Shown here one piece after another: positions 24,824 through 36,000 of a stretch of 47,612 nucleotides of DNA (position 1 is the first letter of the stretch; each line of letters opens with the position of its first letter). The stretch is from assembly GCA_020627785.1 (NCBI GenBank), contig JAHDGF010000019.1, positions 1 through 47,612 of the forward strand. The letters are read 5' to 3'. Below the pieces are notes generated by a model. It made no database searches. It was not told the origin of the DNA and saw only the letters and a program-made list of their open reading frames with translations. The translations under genes were made by a program, and so were the position numbers. This DNA comes from Saprospiraceae bacterium. Its GTDB lineage: Bacteria; Bacteroidota; Bacteroidia; Chitinophagales; Saprospiraceae.

Positions 24824-25664
24824 TATTATAACGCCGTGATAGTTCCATAGCATACTCCTTCCACAAGCTACCAAATGAATTATCTGCTTCTTTCATTTTC
24901 CATGGCTTTGTGTATTCCAAGTAATGAATAATTTTGATACTTGTATTTGACCTGAGCTCCTTCAAATTTATTTTAGCATGAACATTAAGTAAATAATTAT
25001 AACTATCATTTATAAATTCCACCTGCTCTCTAAAATATTGATTAAGAATAAACTGATCCGTGTGCCTTGTTCGATTGGTTCTAAAAAAAATAGGATTTAT
25101 CAATTTCACCAAATCGAGGTAGCAAGCCTCAGACAAGTTTTCAAAATTTAATAACAAGCAGCCACTGTTGAAGGATTTATAATAAATCATACCCTCCTCT
25201 TTTTTATCAACAGGACAAGGCAAAAAATCTAATTGACTTCTCAATTCTTCTTTATGGGCCAAAGAATCCAGGGCAGCTTGAACAGGTGCAGGACTCTCAT
25301 TTAGAAACAATTCTTGAACACTCCCAATGCATAACATATCACTATCCAAAAAGAGCAATTTTTCATATTCAGTTAAACGAAAAGCTTCAATACTGAAAAA
25401 TTGTTTGGGATTTTCTTTGGCAACCTCCCAATAATTGGAAAGTATTTCAATCTGTCTTAACAAGGCATCAGATGGGTCCAGAAATTTAAGATTAGGAAAT
25501 TTGCGTAAGCTTGCTTCTTCGGAATCGGTTAAATCTGACTCAATCACAACGAGATCACCTTTAAACCATGGATTATTTTTTATAAATGAATATAAAAGCA
25601 CTTCCGTTCCTTTCAAATAATTGGAATCAGTGACAGTTACAACAGCATATTTTGCTTCGCTCAT
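24807..25664 (-). CDS. GT8-like glycosyltransferase, lasso locus 1
   Basis: The 285-residue product is of the glycogenin/LPS-galactosyltransferase type. The metal site is FLDSDM (D-x-D) near residue 100. The usual NSGCLLLNF follows near 170, then TDQFILNQYF near 200, and IKIIHYLEYTKPWK near the end, which gives the conserved His. It probably adds a hexose to a hydroxyl or to an existing sugar; the lasso product is the likely acceptor given the setting. Divergent from the cyclase gene with 66 bp between starts; followed by, and overlapping, a sulfotransferase. Confidence 0.85.
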   Translation of the reverse strand: MSEAKYAVVTVTDSNYLKGTEVLLYSFIKNNPWFKGDLVVIESDLTDSEEASLRKFPNLKFLDPSDALLRQIEILSNYWEVAKENPKQFFSIEAFRLTEYEKLLFLDSDMLCIGSVQELFLNESPAPVQAALDSLAHKEELRSQLDFLPCPVDKKEEGMIYYKSFNSGCLLLNFENLSEACYLDLVKLINPIFFRTNRTRHTDQFILNQYFREQVEFINDSYNYLLNVHAKINLKELRSNTSIKIIHYLEYTKPWKMKEADNSFGSLWKEYAMELSRRYNNEFGK

Positions 25665-25730
25665 TTAATTTTAATCAATAATTCAGATAAAGAAAAATAA
25701 TTCCGTTCTTGGCTGATAGAACAAGATATT

Positions 25731-27548
25731 ATGTTTGGAATAATAAAGGTCGGAAATGAAAATAATATTACCGGTGCTTTCGCAAATATGAACTCCACAG
25801 ATCATCATTTTAAGCAAGAAACCTGCCATCCAATCTTGGAATCTTCGGAATCGATTGCCTTCGTAAAAAATACTCGCTTTCATTTAAACAATAAAAAATT
25901 TATGCTCTTTTTTGAAGGAAAATTAAACAATCGATCAGAACTCGCCGATCAGCTAAATCTTATAAATTCTTCTCATACTGAAGCCGAAGTGTTAATTGCC
26001 GCTTATCAAAAATGGGATGATGATTTTATATGTAAAATCGAAGGGGAATATAGCATCTTAATTTACAATAAAGCAAAAAAGGAAATCAAGCTTTATCGAG
26101 ATCCTATTGGTATCATGCCAATATATTATGTGCAGAATAATGAAGGTTTCTTCTTTAGCTCTGAATTGCGCAGACTTTATGCAATTAAAGAATTCACAAC
26201 CATTGATTGGACATATTTAAAGTATGTACTATCCAATAACATCCCGCAAAATTATGATAAGACCTGGTTTGAAAGTATTAAGCGATTACCTCCAGGTCAC
26301 AAGCTAAGTTATACAAGCAGCAAGATTGATGTTCAAAAATATGAGAGAAGACAAATCGAAAACTATACGGGCCAGGATGACATAGAATCGGTCCTTGAAA
26401 AATTTCGATTTCATTTAGAAACTGCAGTTCTTCGACAAGTTTCGGATGTTGCATCTATTCATTCACATTTTAGTGGTGGCTTAGACAGCACTGGAATAAG
26501 CGCTATAGCCTGGGAATATGCGAAGACAAAAAATATTAAGTTCAACAATTACGCATGCGGATTAAAGGATGAACAAATCAATAATCCCTATAAAATCAAA
26601 GATGATCGTGAAATGCTAGCAAGCATCACTCATGCCAGCGGATTGCCAAAACCGGAGATTGTCGGTGCCTCTGATGCTGTTTCCATGGAAGAACTATATC
26701 AGCCTCAAGTCTTACCAAAACATCACGATACCGAAACATACTTATCTGAAACACTTGAAAAAATTGCATCTGAAGAAGGTAAAATTTTATTGTCAGGATT
26801 TGGAGGAGATGAATGTGTAACATATAACCAATACCCATTCTATTTAAGCACAGCCTTAAGGCGTGGAAGACTATTCAAATTCTATAAAGAAGCAAAAGCC
26901 TTTGGATTTAAAATAAGCCTTTTCTATATTCTGACTTCTATTCCAATCATCAATAAATTAATTAAAAAATTAAAACCCAACTTAGTTTTGCCCAACACAG
27001 GCAAAAAAAATAAGTGGAAGAAGAAATTGATTAAAAGTCCTATGCAGGAAAATTTCTTGAAAAAAATAGACCGATTAGAACTCAATGATGATCTCTTGAC
27101 TTTATTACAATCACCTCACATATCGTATAGAATTGAAAAAGAAAAAGAATTCGCCTCTTACTACGGTATTGAAATAAGGTATCCCCTTTTAGACTTTCAA
27201 CTCGTTTCATTTTTTATGGGTCTCCCTTCAAAGTTTAAACTTTATGAGGGAAAAGGTAGAAAACTTTACCGTCTTGCCATTCAAAAATGGGTGGACTATG
27301 ATCCTTTTCTAAAGTCTGGGAAATCCAGTGTTGCTACCGTTCCAATTCAAAGATTGCGAATGCATAAAGCAATTGAAGAGAAGCTCTTAGATTATGATGA
27401 AATTATTAAAAGAATTCCTGCTAAACTCCTACCCCATATAAATATTCTACCAAAACCTAAAGATCATGAATTAAGGAAAGATCAATATTATTATAGATCA
27501 TATCTTTTGCTGGCAGAAGTTTCTAATTTTGTTTCTAATTATGAGTAA
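25731..27548 (+). CDS. lasso cyclase, asparagine-synthetase-like (C1)
   Basis: The 605-residue product has the two-domain asparagine synthetase B form. The N-terminal amidotransferase-like domain starts MFGI with no Cys2, so it cannot use glutamine; residues 130-140 (YRDPIGIMPIYY) keep the fold. The synthetase domain has the ATP pyrophosphate loop SGGLDST at 248-254 and LLSGFGGDECVTY near 350. This is the layout of lasso cyclases, which adenylate the ring acid and join it to the N-terminal amine. It should close Gly1 on Glu9 of precursor 1. It overlaps the next glycosyltransferase by 8 bp. Confidence 0.88.
   Translation: MFGIIKVGNENNITGAFANMNSTDHHFKQETCHPILESSESIAFVKNTRFHLNNKKFMLFFEGKLNNRSELADQLNLINSSHTEAEVLIAAYQKWDDDFICKIEGEYSILIYNKAKKEIKLYRDPIGIMPIYYVQNNEGFFFSSELRRLYAIKEFTTIDWTYLKYVLSNNIPQNYDKTWFESIKRLPPGHKLSYTSSKIDVQKYERRQIENYTGQDDIESVLEKFRFHLETAVLRQVSDVASIHSHFSGGLDSTGISAIAWEYAKTKNIKFNNYACGLKDEQINNPYKIKDDREMLASITHASGLPKPEIVGASDAVSMEELYQPQVLPKHHDTETYLSETLEKIASEEGKILLSGFGGDECVTYNQYPFYLSTALRRGRLFKFYKEAKAFGFKISLFYILTSIPIINKLIKKLKPNLVLPNTGKKNKWKKKLIKSPMQENFLKKIDRLELNDDLLTLLQSPHISYRIEKEKEFASYYGIEIRYPLLDFQLVSFFMGLPSKFKLYEGKGRKLYRLAIQKWVDYDPFLKSGKSSVATVPIQRLRMHKAIEEKLLDYDEIIKRIPAKLLPHINILPKPKDHELRKDQYYYRSYLLLAEVSNFVSNYE
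25776..25787 (+). repeat. GCTTTCGCAAAT 12-mer, copy 5 (in CDS)
   Basis: This copy lies near the start of the cyclase gene and is read in frame as Ala-Phe-Ala-Asn (context GAFANM). Confidence 0.6.
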
Positions 27549-28203
27549 AGGGGTCTTATATATTGCGGTCGGAGAATCATACACTGAAATGGCCATTGCC
27601 TCTGCAAAGTCTATAAAACACCACAATCAAAACTTAAAAATTCATCTTTTCACGGATCAACAAAACATTCAAAGTGCTTATGTTGATAGTTTTGGAATAA
27701 TTGATGATCCCCATCGTCGTTCGAAGGTTGATTATATTTCTGAAAGTCCATTTAATGAAACCCTTTATTTAGATGCAGACACTTTTATTCTCGAAAACAT
27801 TGAAGGTCTTTTTGAAATTCTTATGCGTTATGATCTAGCCATTGCGCACGCACATAAGAGAAACATTGAAGCCACCTTACAAAATTGGCGTAAGGACATT
27901 CCTTCTGCGTTTCCACAAATGAATAGTGGAGTTATACTTTATAAAAAAAATGACAGGACAGAAAAGTTATTTAAAGATTGGAAAACTGCTTTCCACGAAA
28001 GCGATTTTAAAAAAGACCAAGTTACCTTACGAGAGCTCATTTGGTTGAGTGATCTACAAGTTCACATTTTACCTCCGGAGTATAACATCAGGTTTAAAAA
28101 GTTTTTAGATGTTTGGACGGATCAAGAGGTTAAGCCTATGATTCTTCATTTTGAAGAATTTACAGTGTTTTTTAAAGATTACTTGAAGAAGAAGAATATC
28201 TAG
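27541..28203 (+). CDS. nucleotide-diphospho-sugar glycosyltransferase, lasso locus 1
   Basis: The ATG at 27541 (MSKGVLYIAVG) overlaps the cyclase stop by 8 bp and is preferred to the ATG at 27529; the product is 220 residues. The GT-A signature is LYLDADTFI (D-x-D) near residue 80, followed by QMNSGVILYKKN, KDQVTLRELIW and a C-terminal PMILHFEEF. It differs from the GT8-like enzyme at 24807. Coupling to the cyclase gene says it belongs to the biosynthetic pathway, probably glycosylating the peptide, perhaps at the phosphorylated Ser or a hydroxyl. Confidence 0.85.
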   Translation: MSKGVLYIAVGESYTEMAIASAKSIKHHNQNLKIHLFTDQQNIQSAYVDSFGIIDDPHRRSKVDYISESPFNETLYLDADTFILENIEGLFEILMRYDLAIAHAHKRNIEATLQNWRKDIPSAFPQMNSGVILYKKNDRTEKLFKDWKTAFHESDFKKDQVTLRELIWLSDLQVHILPPEYNIRFKKFLDVWTDQEVKPMILHFEEFTVFFKDYLKKKNI

Positions 28204-28217
28204 TCAGAAGGTATTAT

Positions 28218-28778
28218 TTATCTCTTCCCTTCTCTATTAAGCCTAGGGTATTTAAGTACAGGGATCGGTTGATTGAGAAAATCACATAAGCTAATCCATT
28301 TATTTTCTGTCTCAATATTTAAAACAAGAAGTTTATTTTTCCCTTCGAAGTATTTTTTAACTTCATCATTATGCCTTTGGTACCGAGCCAAATAAAGCTC
28401 TTCATTCCCCGTAGGATTCGGCTGCCCATACAACCAAAGACGAAAAGGAGATGCCGTGTTACCAAAATATTTCTTTGCACTTTCTAGCCATGCACTTCCT
28501 AATCTTTCAGTAAGTATAAATTTACTATTCGGAAATCGCAGATCTAACTCTTTATATAAGGCAAACCATGGAAGGTCATTAAAAGCGTCAAAGTCTTGAG
28601 CAAATTTAAAAATATCATCATGTTCCTTTTTAAATAAAGACTGCATCATTTGATCTTCACCCAAATTCGATCGCAAAGCTCCTGCCCCATGACATACTTT
28701 ATAACCTAAAATTTCCAGGGCTTTCCCTAGCGAACTAGTTCCTGTTTTATGAAATCCTATCCCAAAAACCTTGGACAT
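28218..28778 (-). CDS. sulfotransferase (GIGFHKTGTSSL type), lasso locus 1
   Basis: The 186-residue product has the PAPS loop GIGFHKTGTSSLGKAL at residues 6-21 and the 3' site FILTERLGSAWLES. It is a paralogue of the gene at 24233-24823. The ERL in place of KRDP at the 3' site may weaken PAPS binding. It is convergent with the glycosyltransferase at 27541, 14 bp apart, and downstream of another sulfotransferase on the same strand, so the two may be co-transcribed. Confidence 0.82.
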   Translation of the reverse strand: MSKVFGIGFHKTGTSSLGKALEILGYKVCHGAGALRSNLGEDQMMQSLFKKEHDDIFKFAQDFDAFNDLPWFALYKELDLRFPNSKFILTERLGSAWLESAKKYFGNTASPFRLWLYGQPNPTGNEELYLARYQRHNDEVKKYFEGKNKLLVLNIETENKWISLCDFLNQPIPVLKYPRLNREGKR

Positions 28779-28895
28779 TATTAATTTATAATATTAATGT
28801 AATTCAATTCGATCAATTCCTTTGCTAAGTTAATCTTAAAAGCAAAAAGACTTTTAAATCAATCATGAATTGTTAGCTAATTTCTAAGAAATAGA

Positions 28896-29711
28896 TCACC
28901 TACCCTTAATTAATATTCTGAAACGCTCTCTAAAATTATTAGGCGGTATAATGCTTCGTTCATTTATCTTTTTCAAGCAATGATGTAGTTTATTGGTTTT
29001 GTACTTAAGCATTTTGATTCTCAAATCTTGTGAAATTTCTCTCTGCACATGTTTGGCAAAATCTGGTCTAATAGGTTTTCCAAATTTATACCCAAATAAC
29101 TCTATGTCAATTTCATACCGTGTTGCTACCAATTCTATTAATTCCGGTGAATAATAATCAGTATAGTTTCTCTGCTTAGTTTTGTTCCAATGTGGTATTT
29201 CAAGTTGAGGAGCATTTATCTTTTTTAAAATCGCAATAAGGTCTGATTTAAAATTAGAAAACTCTCCGATAATATTTGGAATTATTACTCCATCCTTATC
29301 TGCTATGAATGTAAATTGTGACCTAAAATGTCTATCCGATTCATGATCAGGAATTTTGCAAACAGCCTTGGCAAATTCTCCAAAAGTCATGTCTATTGAA
29401 AGATTATTTCTTTCAAAAAACCAATTCGAATTTTTCTTTTTCTTTTGAAGATAACAAGACAATAGCCGATCCCAAGGGTTACGGATAAAAGCCATTCTAT
29501 ATTTTATATTATGGTTTGGAAGTAGCACGGTTGAAATAGATGGTAACGTTAACTGACGCATTTCTTTCTCTTCCGATATGTCATAACCTAGCAAGTTGGC
29601 CGAAATCTGCCAAAGAGAAGTACCTGCCACTTTAGGGATCCTAAAAAGGATTAGATCATACTTGCTTATGTAGAAATTGCGATTATCAGCGTATGTGTTG
29701 AATTCTAACAT
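28896..29711 (-). CDS. carbohydrate-type sulfotransferase, lasso locus 1
   Basis: The 271-residue product is of the type II carbohydrate-sulfotransferase kind (PF03567-like). The PAPS 5' loop is FRIPKVAGTSLWQI near residues 18-31, and the 3' site is FIRNPWDRLLSCYLQKK near 75-91. A C-terminal YTDYYSPELIELVATRYEIDIELFGYKF is typical (Y-x-x-x-L/I-x-x-V...Y-x-x-D-x-x-x-F-G-Y). Enzymes of this group usually sulfate sugars, which fits the two glycosyltransferases in the locus. It is the last gene before the SDR remnant. Confidence 0.85.
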   Translation of the reverse strand: MLEFNTYADNRNFYISKYDLILFRIPKVAGTSLWQISANLLGYDISEEKEMRQLTLPSISTVLLPNHNIKYRMAFIRNPWDRLLSCYLQKKKKNSNWFFERNNLSIDMTFGEFAKAVCKIPDHESDRHFRSQFTFIADKDGVIIPNIIGEFSNFKSDLIAILKKINAPQLEIPHWNKTKQRNYTDYYSPELIELVATRYEIDIELFGYKFGKPIRPDFAKHVQREISQDLRIKMLKYKTNKLHHCLKKINERSIIPPNNFRERFRILIKGR

Positions 29712-29882
29712 TTAGCAGTTAACCTTTAAAGAATTAATTATCAATATCTTAAATATAAGGTTTTGCTACTATAGTCTTCATTTAAACCACAGTTTTGAAA
29801 CCATCTCTTTATATTTCATTATTATAAACTTCAAGTCTCGCTAAAGGTATTAATTCATTCAATACATTAAGATGGTGGGATT

Positions 29883-30023
29883 AAGGAAGTGTCAAATGCC
29901 ATATGCTTCTTATCGAGTGACCTAGCGAGTTACATTTCTGGAACGACCTTGTATGTGGATGGTGCTCAACAATAGAATTTTGATAAGATGGGATTGCCGG
30001 AGGTGCTGCGGAGTTTTATGTAA
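29883..30023 (+). pseudogene. SDR 3'-end remnant, direct repeat of 19122-19262
   Basis: These 141 bases match the end of the SDR gene without gaps; I count 12 mismatches in the last 139 columns, about 91% identity. It encodes the last ~45 residues of the SDR (EVSNA-CFLSSDLASYISG) but has an in-frame TAG in place of the codon after Gln-Gln, where the intact gene reads Gln-His-Leu. Nothing upstream belongs to the gene. The remnant and the intact SDR end bracket the 10.6 kb holding lasso locus 1. Confidence 0.85.
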
Positions 30024-30040
30024 GCTTTGATAATTAAAAA

Positions 30041-30071
30041 AGACCCGCTTCAATAGAATTGAAACGGGTCT
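30041..30071 (-). terminator. rho-independent terminator of the 8.2-kb gene
   Basis: AGACCCGCTTCAAT (30041-30054) pairs with ATTGAAACGGGTCT (30058-30071) with one mismatch and a 3-base loop. On the minus strand the hairpin is followed by a T run, 20 bp after the stop of the giant gene. Confidence 0.85.
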
Positions 30072-30091
30072 AATGGTATTGAATATAATGA

Positions 30092-33000
30092 TTAAATTTT
30101 TATTATCTTTTCATACCTCAAGGATTCGTCTTCAAAACCAATTTTCATAATGTAAATTCCTTCACTCAATCCATACAAATCAACATATTCCTCCTCTTTA
30201 AGGTCGTTGGTATTTACCTCTTCAACTATTCTTCCCCGCACATCAAATATTTGTAAAATATTAATCGATGAAACATCCGAAATAAATACTTTATTGAGTG
30301 TTGGATTAGGATATACAGAAATATCAGAAGCCTGTGTTTCAATAACACTTACTGGGGTTTTCAGAAATTCTATGCATATATTATCTACATTGACTAAACT
30401 AATATTCTCTGTCATCGGTACATCGCAAGGACAGGCAGAAATAAACAATTCAAGCTCCCCTTGCTCCATTAATAATATTTGATCATCCGTAGGCTGGAAA
30501 CTCACCATTTTCGATTCCCATATATTTTCATGGCCAACACTACGTTCCTCAATCAAAGTATCAGTTCCAATGATAAGATTGATTGAATAAGTAGTGGATG
30601 GATCTATCACCTTTACATCATGAAAAATATTCACCTCATTACTAGGGCCTGTTACAAATGCATCTTCCATTTCAGGGGGTGGAAAAACAAACCCTAATTT
30701 CGGCGTGACATTATCTTCATTAATAAGTTGTACAAATCCTGAGGAAAGATCTCCCGACCCACCACTTTCAAAATAGTATCCTATACCTGAAGTCAGTATC
30801 CATCCTGGAATGTTAGACTTTTCGTTTTCATGCATAGAGCCTTGAACACCTTCATCAAAAGAACCATTATTGATTACCTCATCTTCACAGAACAATCCAT
30901 TAACACCGTCGGTTGTGCAGGCCAGTTGATAGTTTTCACAAATTGTTTCAGTACAAGTACTTCCACCCATATCGATTCTAGTCACACTCATACATACCTC
31001 ATAATCACCCTTCTGTGGAAGATCATAGAATACCTCTTCTTCAAAAAAGAAAGGACCAGTAATCAAGTCACCATTAAAGCTGTAAGAATTTATTGTATCA
31101 CAGGATTTAAGTGAGTTAGGACTAATTCCAATTTCACAGCCATCATAATTATTGATGCTGAAAAGATTACTTAAATCTTTTTCAAAATCACTGCAACTAC
31201 AATCAAAACAATCTTGAGAAATTGTAAATGAATAAACGCAAGAAGACATTTCATCACCACACATTCCACTTACTACAATTTCATAAAGACCATTTAGTTT
31301 AGTAACATCTGAGAGATACATTTCCCAGGTCCCATCAGTGTCATAAGTTTTCTTCTGCAGACTTACCCCATTCAAAAATATTTCAGATTCTATCGTCGAA
31401 GTACAGTTTTCACTGCAGTCAAACTTTCCTTTTACCCAAATTTCACTAAATGTTGGACATTGCAAAATTAATGGAGGTTGATCACACTCGAGCTTCACAT
31501 TCGTTATTTCTAAACCAATTCCTGTTAATGTTGGGTTAGCAAAGCCTTCGGTCACACACTCATCTAGAGCACAATCAAGTCCTATGGTTTGTTCACAATC
31601 TTCTTGCTTTGACGCTAGGCTAAATGTTACTTCATTGACATCATTAGAATTATTGGCTACACAAAATGTAACAATATTCAATTGAGGTCTATTATCAATC
31701 AATCCAGTGAGCGGGGATAAACAAATACTCGTTTTATCAAAATTGCATAACTCAAATGGAGTTTTTGTATCAGCAGGGTCATCATTTACTTCAACATTAA
31801 CCAAGTCAAATTCATCTGTTCCTGTAATGGTCAGTTCTTCATAAAAAACACCTGTACAAATTCCTGCTAGATCCAATGAATAACAGCATGGTTTAATTTC
31901 ATTAAGTGTAAATTGAACATCATCACAACCTAGGCAACAAGGTTCTAAAACGGTACTAAGGTCCAAAATTGAACAAAACTCTTTACCTAAGCCGTCTAGA
32001 AAAAATGCATCAAAACTGATTTGCGTGTTAGTATTTATTGGTCGATCACTAACAATTAAAACACAAATTTCAGTGGACTCACCTTGAACTAATGAAAGCA
32101 TTTCATCAGTATAGCTAGTATTAATGGAAACCGGATCACTACCACATACTCCAAAACTAAAACCATCTGACAATCCTGAAAGTTCAAGTTGGGTCAGCAC
32201 AGAAATGGGACTAGCATTGGTCACTTGGAAAGTGACCTCATGGACATTATCATTCAAACAGACTGCATTTATTCCTGAGACCCCAACACAGAATGTTTGG
32301 GTAGCTTGAGCACAATCAGCAATTAGAGTATCCGTGCATGAAATAAATTCTTGATCATCCAAATTCTCAATATATGATATTACATAACTTTGCGGGCCAC
32401 TTGAACTCGCATTTGCATCAACCAAACAAAAATCAAGAAGACCAGATAAGTTACCTTGTGGAATAGATTCACTATCGTGACTTATTTCCAAATAGTCTGC
32501 TGAAGTATTTGAAAAATAAAACCCGTCTGATAAGTTTAATTCACCAACATTAAAAGAAGAATTGTCGGCATCTAATAATTCAATTCCGATGGCAGAAATA
32601 CTTATTCCTTGATTATTATTAATTGAAATAGAACAACAATATTCATTATCTAAGTCGTCTTTAATTTGACTGGATAGATTACTACAACAGGAAGAGGCCA
32701 TTTCATCTACGAAATTTACGCAACCACATTCGTAAACTCCTACAAAATAATCTGAATCAGAAATTAAACTCGTCGGCGTTGCTGCCGTAGCATCTAAGTT
32801 TGGAAAATCAGGATAAAACAGTTGACCAGGGCTTCCAAGTACATATCCATTTAATGCGATTTGAGTATCATTACTTGAAATACTCAAACCATAATACCTT
32901 GCGCTTTGGCCACCAGGATTCAAGGATTTTAAATAATTGAAATCTTTGTCATAAACTGAAAATAACATGTCTAAAGGTTCTTGAATCTGAGGACCATTTA

Positions 33001-36000
33001 ATGGATCAAAGAAAGAAAGTGACCTATAGGTATCACTGACATATCCAGTAATTGCAATATTTTCATTCCAAAAAGTAATTTCATTAATTTCTAAGCCATC
33101 ATGATAAAATTCATGAGTTGGCACTCCATTCTGATCCCACTTAGAAATATAATTTCTTCCGCCGATGTATAGATAAGAATCATCAATAATTATGTCTTCA
33201 CCAAACATTTCTTTCATATCATTTCCTCTTACATCAATTTTCCCTTCGGCCTCAATATTTTTTATCCATGTCAATGAACCGGAATTTTCATATTTAGCGA
33301 TGTATCCATTCTTTATCCCTGGAGATACCGTGAAATCAACTTCGGTCACTGGCGCATTAAAGTTTCCAAATTCATGATGCAAGGTTAAAGCAGAATTAGT
33401 TAAGAAATTCGCTTCATAAATTCCAACTGCATAAATATTACCATTCTGGTCATGGTCAATTCCTAGACCTCTAGAATTACTACCTTCCCTGTCATCCAAA
33501 TATAGCGTATGAACCCAAGAACAATTTGGAAGAATTTGACCATTTGTTGTGGATGGTACATACCTAGCTACAAAGGACTTTATATGATTTACTTCATTAG
33601 ATTCTGTAATAGCTTCGTCATTTGGATCAAAATCCACAGCTAACCTAGTAACTCCTGTGATGGCAAAATCATCTTGTCCAAAAATTGTAATATCTTCTAT
33701 TGCATCTCGCCAAAAATCTCCAAAACTAAAAGCCCAAATTAATTTAAAGTTCAAATCAAACTTCATCACATATCCATCAGCAGCGCAGGTATTTAAATTA
33801 TAGCAATTACAATTTAATTCAACTTGATTATCATTTATATTCTGAGAAGTTACTAGCAAACTAGGTGAATTAAAAGAACCAGTTACATAAATTTCATCAT
33901 CAAAGGTTTGTATTTCAGAGACCTGTATATAACGATCAGATTCAATGGTATGAATTACTATGCCGTCCCGTTCAAAATAAAGCGTGAAAGAACCGTCAGA
34001 GTTTTCAGAAACATGAGAAGAGTACAGTTGATTGCCATCAAAATAAACATCTGAAGGCTTTCTAGTAGTTCCAAAATTATAATGATTTGCCTTGGTATAA
34101 TTACTGACATTATAAAGCTGTTCATCTTGGCATTCTTGATCACAGGTCACACAGATATTTGTGCAATAACTCGTCTCATTACAAATCTCTCCTGTATTAT
34201 TAAACTGCCTTGTTGTTATACAAACTTCATAAACGCCATCAGCAGAATAATTATGAGACAATTGTAATGTACCCGCTTGATTACTGCTTGTTCCATCACC
34301 CCAATCAATAATGGTTTCATAACAACTATTTAGATTTGGTGATTGAATGGTAACTGTACACTCGTTTCTATTTATTTGATATCCAGAACTTAAGGCTTCA
34401 TTAAATACCTCTTGGGTATCACAGCAAAATGGATTACAATTACCCGTAGGATCGTTAATTGTAACCATAGAAGCACAACTACTAGAATTCCCGCTTGGGT
34501 CACTCACGGTTAGTATGACAGAAACGTTACCAATGTCATCGCATGAAAAATTTTCTTGTGATAGTGTAGCTGTATAACCGCAGGCATCAAATGAACATCC
34601 ATCAATCTGAGCTGAGGAAATACTTACCTGCCCGCTTGCCGAAAGATCTACGGTAATATCTTGGGCCAAACAAGTTGGAGCCAATTTATCTTCAATAACA
34701 ACGACAGTAGTACAACTGCTTTGATTCCCAGAGGCATCTGTCACAAATAAGGTTACAATATTACTTCCGATATCTGCACAAGTAAAAAAGTCATTATCTA
34801 GTTCAAAAGTAACCTCACTACACTCATCAAAAGATCCATTATCAATCATGGAAGGAGTAATGGAAGTCCCTCCGTTAAAATTTAAGGTTAGATTTAAGGT
34901 TGGTATTGTAGAGCAAAAAGGAACAACAACATCTGATGCACATGGATCCTCTATACACTCTTCTTCAAAAATAATAGGAGAGCAGACAAAATTTGAAGTG
35001 TCTACCAACATATCAAAGTCAACAATTGTTCCTTGAGCCTGTGTTACTTCATCGACTAAATTAGTCACTCCTGTATTGTTGGCAAACCCAATTCCATCTT
35101 CCATTCTCCAGTGGCTAACCAAACCCGGTGTTGAAGGATCAACCAAACAATTTTTATACCTTATAATTTCATCAATACTTTGTGCATAATCCCACATTCG
35201 GATTTCATCAACATTACCTTTCCACATAAATTGAGGAAATAGTGTTGTATTACTAAAGTAACCCACTCTTATATTAGAAGAAATATCTACTGTTGGATCG
35301 GTAACATTTTTTATTAATACACAATCTAAATACAACAGAACTCGATCTCCGCTCCTGACGATAGCTAGGTGATGCCACTGACCATCTCTAATATTTGGTG
35401 TAGTCGTAATTCCATTTCCATTAAACATCCATATATTTCCATCAAGATCTCCAATCTCAAGTCTGTTGGAAGTCCCTAGGGTAAAAAGACGGTGCTCTTG
35501 ATTTCCACCATTCACTAGCGTAGGGTTATTAGAGAAAAACCAAGCGTCTAAGGTGAATTCAACATCTCCAGTATGCGTATTAGGTAAATTTAGACGATCA
35601 TTAATGCCATCAAAATTCAGTGCAGTATTATCACATGGTTCAATAACACAATAATTATTTGGATCTACGACAATGATTGGGACCTGACACTGAGATGAAT
35701 TTCCAGACTCATCCGTTGCCAATACTGTCTGATATACCTGTGGATCGCCAGGACTAATTATGTCATTACAATTTACTTCAATTGTATTTGGTGTAATGGT
35801 CACCTCACCACAATCATCTGACACCATTAAATCTAAAGTGCTTAGATCAAGTGTGGCCGTTCCATCAGATTCCAAAACTATTTCAGGCCAGTTAAAAGTA
35901 CAATCAAACACAGGTGGTGTTACATCAGGATTACAAAAATCGCAAGCAATATTATAATCTTCACATACGTAATTGGAAACATCGCCACTCAAACCGAATT

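Noticed and set aside
25731..27548. Ordinary asparagine synthetase B
   Set aside because: The catalytic N-terminal Cys is missing, and the gene sits among B1, B2 and a precursor. C2 is further reduced in the same domain.
33958..34267. Short ORFs on both strands inside the giant gene
   Set aside because: They are shadow frames of the 2718-residue coding sequence, without start context or homology.
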